DNA from: Acidobacteriaceae bacterium
GTDB lineage: Bacteria; Acidobacteriota; Terriglobia; Terriglobales; Acidobacteriaceae
Assembly (NCBI GenBank): GCA_003168235.1
Contig: PMSZ01000295.1
Span: 1-5,734, forward strand
DNA: 5,734 bases
Direction of reading: 5' to 3'
The notes beneath the pieces are model-generated. The model saw only the letters and a list, made by a program, of their open reading frames with translations. It ran no database searches and had not been told where the DNA came from. Below, piece by piece: positions 1-4,984 of the stretch (the first letter of the stretch is position 1; each line of letters opens with the position of its first letter). The position numbers and the translations under genes are program-made.

Positions 1-1514
1 TCGGCGGCAAGACCAACCTGCGTTTCGACGATACCAACCCGGAAAAGGAAGAAACGGAGTATGTCGAATCCATCTTGAAAGACGTGCGCTGGCTGGGTTT
101 TGAGTGGGACGGTCTGTATTACGCTTCCGATTACTTCGATCAGCTCTACGATTGGGCGGTCAAATTGATAAAAGATGGCAACGCATATGTCGATGATCTG
201 ACCGCCGACGAGATCCGGCAATATCGCGGCACCCTGACCGAGCCCGGGAAAGACAGTCCCTATCGCAATCGTCCTGTTGCGGAGAGTCTCGACCTGTTCG
301 AACGCATGCGCAAGGGCGAGTTCCCCGATGGTTCGCGAGTGTTGCGCGCCAGGGTCGACATGGCATCGCCGAACCTGAATTTCCGCGATCCGATCATGTA
401 CCGCATCGTGCACGCCGAACACCACCGCACCGGCGATAGGTGGTGCATTTATCCCATGTACGATTTCGCGCACGGGCAGTCCGATTCCATCGAGCGCGTT
501 ACGCATTCAATGTGCACTCTCGAGTTCGAGGACCATCGTCCGCTCTACAACTGGTTCATTCAGAAACTGGGGATTTTTCCTTCGCAGCAATATGAGTTTG
601 ATCGTCTCAGCCTGACTTACACGCTGCTGAGCAAACGCCGGCTGCTGAAGCTGGTGCAGGAGAAGTTCGTCACGGGCTGGGATGATCCGCGGATGCCGAC
701 GTTGTCCGGGATTCGGCGGCGCGGCTATTCGCCGGAGGCAATTCGAAATTTCTGCGCTGCCATTGGCGTATCGAAGACGAGCGGCTCTCTCGAGTTGGCT
801 ATGCTCGAGCATTTCGTCCGCGAAGACCTCAACAAACGCGCGCCGCGCGTGATGGCCGTGCTGCGTCCGCTGAAAATCGTGATCGATAACTATCCGGAAG
901 ATCAGCCCGAGGAAGTTGACGCCGTCAACAATCCCGAAGACGAGAGCGCCGGCAAACGCAAAGTGCCATTCTCAAGAGTGCTTTACATCGAGCAGGACGA
1001 TTTCCGCGAAGATCCGCCCAAGCAGTATTACCGGCTGTCACCCGGTCGTGAAGTGAGGCTGCGTTACGGTTATTTCATTACCGCGAATAGCCTTGTCAAG
1101 AACGATGCCGGAGAAGTAGTCGAAGTGCATTGCACCTACGACCCAGCTACGCGCGGCGGCAACTCACCGGATGGACGCAAGGTGAAATCGACCATCCACT
1201 GGGTCTCAGCCGCCCATGCCATCGACGCCGAAGTGCGCCTCTACGACAAGCTCTTCACCAAAGAAGATCCGAATCAGGTCGACGAAGGGCAGGAGTTTAC
1301 TGCCAACCTGAATCCCAATTCGCTGGAGGTAATTACCAACGCCAAGTTGGAGCCATCGCTGACGAATGCGCCTGTCGAAGGCCGCTATCAGTTCGAGCGC
1401 CTCGGATATTTCTGCGTAGATCCAGACTCCAAACCTGGCCGGCCCGTATTCAACCGCACGGTAGCGCTCAAAGATACCTGGGCCAAAGTCGAGAAAAAGA
1501 TCGACAAGAAATAG
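1..1514 (+). CDS. glnS: Glutaminyl-tRNA synthetase, 5' end missing
   Basis: Charges tRNA-Gln with glutamine using ATP in the cytoplasm (class I synthetase). The frame is open from base 3 to the TAA at 1512-1514, about 503 residues; E. coli GlnRS has about 554. The missing part is therefore some 55-65 N-terminal residues, which hold the HIGH motif. Visible hallmarks are [13 protein letters not shown] (from base 15), a [16 protein letters not shown] block and [14 protein letters not shown] (about 448-555), and LLSKRRL at 624-644, the GlnRS version (VMSKRKL in E. coli) of the KMSKS loop. The two-lobed anticodon-binding beta-barrel region follows, with IHWVSAAHA (about 1192-1218) and a conserved end, [16 protein letters not shown]. 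Those C-terminal blocks separate it from GluRS. The TTG at 75 is internal, because the frame and the family similarity continue upstream of it. The end carries a short Lys-rich tail. No frameshift is seen. It converges with the nitroreductase gene. Confidence 0.97.
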   Translation, partial: GGKTNLRFDDTNPEKEETEYVESILKDVRWLGFEWDGLYYASDYFDQLYDWAVKLIKDGNAYVDDLTADEIRQYRGTLTEPGKDSPYRNRPVAESLDLFERMRKGEFPDGSRVLRARVDMASPNLNFRDPIMYRIVHAEHHRTGDRWCIYPMYDFAHGQSDSIERVTHSMCTLEFEDHRPLYNWFIQKLGIFPSQQYEFDRLSLTYTLLSKRRLLKLVQEKFVTGWDDPRMPTLSGIRRRGYSPEAIRNFCAAIGVSKTSGSLELAMLEHFVREDLNKRAPRVMAVLRPLKIVIDNYPEDQPEEVDAVNNPEDESAGKRKVPFSRVLYIEQDDFREDPPKQYYRLSPGREVRLRYGYFITANSLVKNDAGEVVEVHCTYDPATRGGNSPDGRKVKSTIHWVSAAHAIDAEVRLYDKLFTKEDPNQVDEGQEFTANLNPNSLEVITNAKLEPSLTNAPVEGRYQFERLGYFCVDPDSKPGRPVFNRTVALKDTWAKVEKKIDKK

Positions 1515-1533
1515 GCGATCGGATCCCTGACTT

Positions 1534-1557
1534 GAATCGTCGAGCTCGAATCGTCGA
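1534..1557. repeat. Short direct repeat in the glnS 3' spacer
   Basis: GAATCGTCGA occurs at 1534-1543 and again at 1548-1557, with the palindrome TCGAGCTCGA (1540-1549) lying across the junction. It sits between the glnS stop and the hairpin at 1559. No function can be assigned; it may simply be local slippage. Confidence 0.5.
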
Positions 1558-1558
1558 T

Positions 1559-1583
1559 GGAGACGCGGCTTTGCCGCGTCTCC
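1559..1583. terminator. Perfect 11-bp hairpin between convergent genes, probable bidirectional terminator
   Basis: Arm GGAGACGCGGC (1559-1569), loop TTT (1570-1572), arm GCCGCGTCTCC (1573-1583): 11 uninterrupted pairs, 8 of them G-C. It lies 45 bases after the glnS stop and 11 bases after the end of the opposing nitroreductase gene, so it could end transcripts from both sides. Neither side has a U-tract, so it is not a textbook intrinsic terminator. It could instead stabilise mRNA 3' ends, or be one copy of a dispersed intergenic hairpin family. The hairpin is certain; the terminator role is inferred. Confidence 0.65.
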
Positions 1584-1594
1584 CCGGTCGAAAC

Positions 1595-2209
1595 TCACAA
1601 CACCCGGCACGCCTCTTCAAATTCCAGCCGCGGACTTCGCGGGAATAACTTGCTGTGATCGCCGTAGCCCAGATTGCAGAGGAAGTTGACCTTCCATTTT
1701 CCGTCGGGAAAGAATTCCGCATTCACCTTCGCCGCGTCAAAGCCCGACATTGGGCCACAATCCAGTCCCACGGCTCGAGCCGCGAGCATGAAGTAAGCCC
1801 CTTGCAGTGAACTGTTGCGGAATGCCGTCTCCTCGATCAGTGCCGGTTTCCCCACGAAATAGGAACGCATGTCGGCATGGGGAAATAGCTTGGGAAGCTT
1901 CTCGTGAAACTCGGTATCCCAGGCAACAATCGCCGTGACCGGCGCCGCTTTCGTCTTTTCTACATTCAATGGAGCCAGCGCAGGCACAAGACGCGCCTTA
2001 GCCGCTTCGCTCTCCAGAAACACGAAACGCGCTGGACTGGAATTCGCGCTCGTTGGTCCCCAGCGCGCCAATTCATAAGCTTCGCGCAGCGCCTCCACGG
2101 GCACGCGCTTGGGAAGCCAGGCATTATGGGTCCGCGCCTGGCGGAAAAGCTGGTTCAGGGTATCGTGGCTGACTTTAATGGACTGCGCAGCATCTTTGGT
2201 TTCGCTCAT
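1595..2209 (-). CDS. Nitroreductase-family NAD(P)H oxidoreductase, RutE (malonic semialdehyde reductase)-like
   Basis: A 204-residue flavoprotein-type reductase, close to E. coli RutE (196 residues) along its whole length. Matching blocks are RTHN (26-29), [11 protein letters not shown] (51-61), [10 protein letters not shown], the ETAFRNSS stretch, the [10 protein letters not shown] block, NLGYGD, and a C-terminal RLEFEEAC segment. The nitroreductase fold binds FMN and usually works as a dimer. RutE reduces malonic semialdehyde to 3-hydroxypropionate in pyrimidine catabolism. No other rut gene is in the window, so the substrate here may be a quinone, nitroaromatic or reactive aldehyde instead. 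The ATG at 2209 has GGAG (CTCC on the plus strand, 2219-2222) 9 nt upstream. It is divergent from the HxlR regulator, which probably controls it. The family call is firm; the exact substrate is not. Confidence 0.9.
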   Translation of the reverse strand: MSETKDAAQSIKVSHDTLNQLFRQARTHNAWLPKRVPVEALREAYELARWGPTSANSSPARFVFLESEAAKARLVPALAPLNVEKTKAAPVTAIVAWDTEFHEKLPKLFPHADMRSYFVGKPALIEETAFRNSSLQGAYFMLAARAVGLDCGPMSGFDAAKVNAEFFPDGKWKVNFLCNLGYGDHSKLFPRSPRLEFEEACRVL

Positions 2210-2242
2210 TGATTCAATCTCCGTGGTTCCTTTTAGGACTCC

Positions 2243-2277
2243 GGTATATTAGAGTAACCAGAGCTAGAATAGGTACC
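2243..2277. promoter_or_regulatory. Candidate operator in the divergent nitroreductase/HxlR control region
   Basis: An imperfect inverted repeat lies near the middle of the 97-bp gap. The left arm is GGTATATTAGAG (2243-2254) and the right arm CTAGAATAGGTACC (2264-2277), with a 9-nt spacer. The inner 8-bp arms match at 6 of 8 pairs (TATTnnAG against CTnnAATA). The outer GGTA/TACC pair also matches but needs two extra bases on the right. AT-rich dyads of this size are typical binding sites of dimeric HxlR regulators. TAATAT on the minus strand (2246-2251) could be a -10 element for the nitroreductase gene, but no convincing -35 was found. A site here could control both genes. Confidence 0.4.
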
Positions 2278-2306
2278 AAAGAAAAAGAGCGCAAGAAGGC
2301 ACATGG

Positions 2307-2690
2307 ATGTCACCCAGTCACAAGAATGTTTTCCATTCCCCCGCTTCTGAGTCCTGCCTTGCCGTCCGCGAGGTGCTGAACCGCGTCGGCGATAAGTGGA
2401 GCGTACTGATCGTGCAACTTCTTGCCGACGGTCCCAAACGCTTCAGTGAGCTGCGCCGCACCATCGAAGGAATCTCGCAGCGCATGCTGACGCTCACCCT
2501 GAAAGGGCTGGAACGGGACGGACTCGTCACTCGAACGGTTTATCCCACCATACCGCCGCGCGTCGAGTATGCATTGACCGGCCTCGGCCGCACCCTGCGG
2601 AAGCCGATCGAGTCCCTCGCGAAGTGGGCGCAAGACAACCGTGAACTGATTCAACAGGCGCGCAATCGATACGACGGCATATCTTCATGA
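2307..2690 (+). CDS. HxlR-family winged-helix transcriptional regulator
   Basis: A 127-residue DNA-binding protein with the standard HxlR layout. It has a conserved N-terminal cysteine (Cys17), then [37 protein letters not shown] (helix-turn-helix, recognition helix about 57-69), and the wing [19 protein letters not shown] (about 73-91). A C-terminal dimerisation helix ends in ESLAKWAQ. Cys17 is the only cysteine and lies where YodB/HypR-type members carry their redox-sensing thiol; sensing electrophiles or quinones is therefore plausible but inferred. The ATG at 2307 has AGAAGG (2294-2299) 7 nt upstream. An out-of-frame ATG at 2303 opens only a 15-codon frame. The gene is divergent from the nitroreductase gene, the usual place for such a regulator and its target. 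Confidence 0.93.
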   Translation: MSPSHKNVFHSPASESCLAVREVLNRVGDKWSVLIVQLLADGPKRFSELRRTIEGISQRMLTLTLKGLERDGLVTRTVYPTIPPRVEYALTGLGRTLRKPIESLAKWAQDNRELIQQARNRYDGISS

Positions 2691-2718
2691 AGTCAGATCT
2701 TCATGACAGGAGATCTTC
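2681..2718. repeat. 16-bp-period repeat at the end of the HxlR gene
   Basis: ATCTTC starts at 2681, 2697 and 2713, exactly 16 bases apart. The first two copies extend to ATCTTCATGA (2681-2690 and 2697-2706). The six bases between copies end in AG both times (agtcag, caggag). The first copy contains the HxlR stop codon. The rest of the spacer to 2785 holds an 8-bp palindrome, TCGGCCGA (2717-2724), and no clear terminator. Function unknown; it could be a duplication scar or a protein-binding array. Confidence 0.7.
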
Positions 2719-2785
2719 GGCCGACGCCCAGCCGCGTCTCAAGCAGCAAGAAAATACTGTCTGATATCCCAATCGCGTCCAGAGT

Positions 2786-3541
2786 TCACTGCCACGGTCC
2801 GCCGGTATGGACCATCCACAGATCGGTGTCGGGCGATGCGATCACTTCGAACGGCATCCAGAAGTAGCCCTTCTGTCCCCAATCTTCGCCCCAACTGTTC
2901 TGGATAAGCGCCAGTTGTTTCGGCAGATCGTAGCCGAGGCAGAGCACTTCGTGGCCGCCCTGCCGTTGTTCGCCGGGTTGCGGCATGGGCATAATGCCAG
3001 TATCAGATACCTGCTGCGACATAAAGGAATCGTAGACCATGAAACCGACCATCACCGGCCACGGCGTCGGATCGGCCGTACAACTTAGAAAGTCCGCGAG
3101 GCTCCCGATGCGGTGGTACGCGCCGGTTCTGTAGTTCAGCGCATTTTGTGCCTGCTCCGGCGTCGGCACCGTGATCTCGCCCTCAACATAGGGGTAGAGC
3201 GACGCTTCACAGCATCCTTTCGCGGCGAGTGCCTGACAACCGGTGCGCGGCATCGCACCATCATCGTTCGGAAACGACCCACTCGCCAGCAGTTCCTCGG
3301 CATACAGGCACTGCGGACTCAGGATCGGCGAGGTCTTTTCGTACTTACGCGCAATCCACTCGCGGCCGGACGAAAACGCGTGCCCGGTGCAACTGCCTTC
3401 TTCGCCCTGATCCTTGATCGGACCTGCCCACGCGCGTAGGTTCACCAGTTGCTGGATCGCGGGTGAAAGCTGCGGCGCACGGTACATGCGATCGCGAACG
3501 TCGTGAACGTCGCGCACCGCACCGAACTTACGGTTCGTCAT
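2786..3541 (-). CDS. Papain-like C1 family cysteine peptidase without a signal peptide
   Basis: A 251-residue thiol peptidase of the papain superfamily. The motif PIKDQGEEGSCTGHAF carries the oxyanion-hole Gln45 and nucleophile Cys51. GGHEVLCLGYD gives His197, and IQNSWGEDWGQKGYFWMP gives Asn215, so the catalytic set is complete and the enzyme should be active. The N-terminus (GAVRDVHDVRD, residues 7-17) is the short arginine/aspartate-rich lead common in bacterial C1 enzymes. There is no cathepsin-type prodomain and no obvious signal peptide. Substrate unknown. The ATG at 3541 overlaps the stop of the upstream lipoprotein gene by 4 bp (ATGA) and lacks a strong Shine-Dalgarno site of its own, which suggests translational coupling. 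It is the last gene of the minus-strand cluster and converges with the HxlR gene. Family call firm; role in the cluster inferred. Confidence 0.92.
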   Translation of the reverse strand: MTNRKFGAVRDVHDVRDRMYRAPQLSPAIQQLVNLRAWAGPIKDQGEEGSCTGHAFSSGREWIARKYEKTSPILSPQCLYAEELLASGSFPNDDGAMPRTGCQALAAKGCCEASLYPYVEGEITVPTPEQAQNALNYRTGAYHRIGSLADFLSCTADPTPWPVMVGFMVYDSFMSQQVSDTGIMPMPQPGEQRQGGHEVLCLGYDLPKQLALIQNSWGEDWGQKGYFWMPFEVIASPDTDLWMVHTGGPWQ

Positions 3542-4158
3542 TGCAATCTACCGAAGGTCACCATTCGCACCAGCTTCGAATGCTGCCGCAGCTTCATCTT
3601 CGGAGTCATCGCATCGATCGCTACGTTGCCCGTCTTCGCCACCAGAATGCTGTTGTAATGCGCGGCAAATGTAGCCACGCTATATGGCGCCGTGATCTTC
3701 GTACTCTTGGACTTCGTACTCCTGAACACAGCCGCGTTCTCGCAGGATGGAATGACCGCCGTGATGGCATCTACCGTGCCTGCCACCAGGTTCGTCAGCA
3801 GCATAATTTTCGTCTGCGTGTTGGGGTCGCTCACTTGCGCCGCTTGCAGCACGAGTTGCTGGTCAGCTTGGTACGTGCTCACGGCCGCCTGCAACTGCTG
3901 GCAAGCGCCCGGTGCGGATGCCGCAGAAGCCTCGGCAAAATCGCCCGCCAACGTCTTGATCGCGCTTGCATCGCCATCGATCTTTGCTTCCAGGCCGGAA
4001 TTCAACGGCTGTCCGTTGGCCACGGCTGCGATTTGCAAGATATTGATCAGCGCCGGCGCTGCTGCTGCCAGAATGGAATCCAGCGTCGATACCCAGGCGG
4101 TCGAACACGCGGTACATAGCACCGCCAGGCAAAGTGGAATGACCAGAGCTTTCCTCAT
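3538..4158 (-). CDS. Putative lipoprotein of unknown function
   Basis: A 206-residue protein I do not recognise. It starts MRKALVIPLCLAVLCTAC: a basic N-terminus, a hydrophobic core and a cysteine at 18 preceded by Thr-Ala. This is lipobox-like, although position -3 is Cys rather than Leu, so lipidation is likely but not certain. The mature part is Ala/Gln-rich and probably mainly helical up to about residue 130, with an APGACQQLQ segment and an IPSCENA segment whose cysteines could pair. A duplicated STK follows (the bases GAGTACGAAG recur with a 15-bp period, plus strand 3697-3721), then a basic C-terminal tail. AGGAG (CTCCT, 4171-4175) lies 12 nt before the ATG, rather far. The gene overlaps the C1 peptidase gene by 4 bp. 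Its place after a holin-like gene recalls an outer-membrane spanin, but it is much longer than typical ones. Confidence 0.8.
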   Translation of the reverse strand: MRKALVIPLCLAVLCTACSTAWVSTLDSILAAAAPALINILQIAAVANGQPLNSGLEAKIDGDASAIKTLAGDFAEASAASAPGACQQLQAAVSTYQADQQLVLQAAQVSDPNTQTKIMLLTNLVAGTVDAITAVIPSCENAAVFRSTKSKSTKITAPYSVATFAAHYNSILVAKTGNVAIDAMTPKMKLRQHSKLVRMVTFGRLQ

Positions 4159-4190
4159 AGATGGATCGTTCTCCTTGGTTCTTACGATGG

Positions 4191-4204
4191 ATTAGTTAGT
4201 TCGA
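4191..4204 (-). repeat. Copy 1 of the 14-bp gene-end repeat
   Basis: TCGAACTAACTAAT read on the minus strand. It contains the TAA stop of the 60-residue gene (4196-4198). An identical copy lies at 4966-4979, just after the stop of the beta-helix gene. The tract carries TAA stops in two frames. Confidence 0.75.
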
Positions 4205-4378
4205 GTAACTGCTGGCCGGTGAAGGCAGCCAGTGCGCCACAATCACGGCTAGCGGAGCAACGATCGCAGCCACGGTGGCATGGCTCGCCCAAAACGCGAC
4301 AATCGCTGGAGTGGCGGCATTTGCGAGCGTGGTCAACAGTAAGGCAACTGTGGGTAGATACGGGGCGTATTTTTTCAA
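4196..4378 (-). CDS. Small two-helix membrane protein, holin-like
   Basis: 60 residues, no recognised family. It has a basic N-terminus (MKKYAP), a first hydrophobic segment at about 8-31, a short turn around Ser32-His33, a second at about 34-51, and a polar Ser/Pro tail. Size, two-helix hairpin and position directly after a peptidoglycan peptidase fit a class II-like holin, which would make inner-membrane pores to let the enzyme out. This is inference from layout, as holins share little sequence. Alternatively, residues 1-21 (ending ANA) could be a signal peptide, leaving one helix. The TTG start at 4378 is supported by AGGGAG 5 nt upstream and a Lys-rich first turn. Leader and start (GGGAGA then CTTTGAA) closely resemble those of the M15 gene. 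The gap to the lipoprotein gene is 37 bases. Confidence 0.65.
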   Translation of the reverse strand: MKKYAPYLPTVALLLTTLANAATPAIVAFWASHATVAAIVAPLAVIVAHWLPSPASSYSN

Positions 4379-4383
4379 AGTCT

Positions 4384-4389
4384 CTCCCT
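4384..4389 (-). promoter_or_regulatory. Shine-Dalgarno site that supports the TTG start of the 60-residue gene
   Basis: AGGGAG on the minus strand, 5 nt before TTG at 4378. It lies directly beside the 16-bp tandem repeat; the repeat's last bases overlap the first bases of this site. No ATG or GTG lies in a usable position in this frame. Confidence 0.6.
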
Positions 4390-4419
4390 GGTTGTACGTG
4401 TTACTGGTTGTAAGTGTTA
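4388..4419. repeat. 16-bp tandem duplication in the leader of the holin-like gene
   Basis: Two adjacent units, CTGGTTGTACGTGTTA (4388-4403) and CTGGTTGTAAGTGTTA (4404-4419), match at 15 of 16 positions and stop sharply at both ends. On the transcript they lie between the candidate -10 element and the Shine-Dalgarno site, so they could be operator half-sites or a repeated binding site in the 5' leader. Simple slippage is the null explanation. Confidence 0.8.
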
Positions 4420-4444
4420 GAAGATAGCTCTGCTCTTATGACAA
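4416..4444 (-). promoter_or_regulatory. Candidate sigma70 promoter upstream of the holin-like gene
   Basis: TTGTCA (plus-strand 4439-4444) and TCTAAC (4416-4421) are separated by exactly 17 nt. The -35 has one mismatch to TTGACA and the -10 two to TATAAT. The -10 overlaps the end of the tandem repeat. It lies in the 92-bp gap between the M15 and 60-residue genes, the widest gap in the cluster, and could drive the last three genes independently. Confidence 0.35.
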
Positions 4445-4470
4445 ACTTCGGCGGGTGAGCGCGAGATCAT

Positions 4471-4917
4471 TCAAGCCCTGATACCAGATTCGTATCCCGA
4501 CGTGGACGAATGCTTCGTCAATGCTTCCCGGCGGCACAATGTTCCCTCGCGTGCCAGGCCAACGTGCACCCATCCGTACTCAAGAATGAGTTGGTCATAT
4601 TCCAATTCGGATGCTTCGATCTTTGTCGCGATTTCGTACGGAGTCCCGAACTCCGGGCAGACGAAGTCGCAAGCCAGACCCAAGCAATGGGCGCTCGTCG
4701 CCACGCCGCCAACCGCTTTGTTGATGCCCGGAGCGCGATAGCCGCTGTGCACGACAATGGGCCTGTTACCGAGCAGCGTGCGGATCTTCTCCATGCACGC
4801 CGCCACGAGTTCCAGATTGGCTAGGGCAACCGGTCCCGGAGTGTTGTCGATCTGAAGTCGCGCGCCGGCTTCGGAGATAGTCATCTCCTCAAGGGTGAAA
4901 TGCAGTGTAAGGTTCAA
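4471..4917 (-). CDS. M15-family peptidoglycan peptidase, endolysin-like
   Basis: 148 residues, a single-domain zinc peptidase of the M15 (D-Ala-D-Ala carboxypeptidase / L-Ala-D-Glu endopeptidase) type common in phage lysis genes. It begins with the family lead LHFTLEEMTISEAG (5-18). VHSGYRAPGINKAVGGVATSAH follows, giving Arg61 and zinc ligand His77, then CDF with ligand Asp84 and LILEYGWVHVG with Glu113 and ligand His118. All metal and catalytic positions are present. No signal peptide is seen, so export would need a holin or another route; the next gene encodes a holin-like protein. The TTG start at 4917 is supported by GGGAG 6 nt upstream and by the family lead beginning within a few residues. 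A later ATG (codon 12) would cut this lead. Whether it cleaves D-Ala-D-Ala or L-Ala-D-Glu bonds cannot be told from sequence. Confidence 0.9.
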   Translation of the reverse strand: MNLTLHFTLEEMTISEAGARLQIDNTPGPVALANLELVAACMEKIRTLLGNRPIVVHSGYRAPGINKAVGGVATSAHCLGLACDFVCPEFGTPYEIATKIEASELEYDQLILEYGWVHVGLAREGTLCRREALTKHSSTSGYESGIRA

Positions 4918-4923
4918 AGTATT

Positions 4924-4928
4924 CTCCC
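4924..4928 (-). promoter_or_regulatory. Shine-Dalgarno site that decides the TTG start of the M15 gene
   Basis: GGGAG on the minus strand, 6 nt before TTG at 4917, in the leader GGGAGAATACTTTGAA. The homologous N-terminus begins at this TTG. Confidence 0.7.
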
Positions 4929-4965
4929 GAAAGATTGCCTCTCGTCAGACCGTTGGGTAGGTCGA

Positions 4966-4979
4966 ATTAGTTAGTTCGA
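4966..4979 (-). repeat. Copy 2 of the 14-bp gene-end repeat
   Basis: TCGAACTAACTAAT on the minus strand, 5 nt after the TAA stop of the beta-helix gene and identical to 4191-4204. Flanking bases also allow a weak 5-bp stem, TCGAA/TTCGA (4962-4979). The remaining spacer to 4917 contains only the M15 ribosome-binding site. Confidence 0.75.
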
Positions 4980-4984
4980 ATTCA

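Noticed and set aside
1130..1648. Open frame on the plus strand overlapping the end of glnS
   Set aside because: It overlaps conserved GlnRS codons in another frame and runs through the hairpin; its Arg/Pro/Gln-rich composition is typical of a shadow frame.
2303..2350. ATG at 2303 opening a 15-codon frame overlapping the start of the HxlR gene, possible leader peptide
   Set aside because: It shares the ribosome-binding site at shorter spacing, has no recognisable regulatory codons and overlaps the real start by coincidence of ATGGATG.
2731..2740. GCCGCGTCTC, identical to part of the right arm of the 1559-1583 hairpin
   Set aside because: There is no matching left arm here, and a 10-base match is expected several times by chance in a window of this length.
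3523..3537. Small inverted repeat CGAAC/GTTCG at the start of the C1 peptidase gene
   Set aside because: Only five pairs and inside the coding region; codon content explains it.
3697..3721. 10-bp direct repeat CTTCGTACTC with 15-bp period
   Set aside because: It is in frame and encodes the repeated Ser-Thr-Lys of the lipoprotein, so it is reported there rather than as a DNA element.
3463..4119. Long open frame on the plus strand opposite the lipoprotein and C1 peptidase genes
   Set aside because: It is the antisense shadow of two well-supported genes, rich in Arg/His/Cys, with no recognisable domain or ribosome-binding site.
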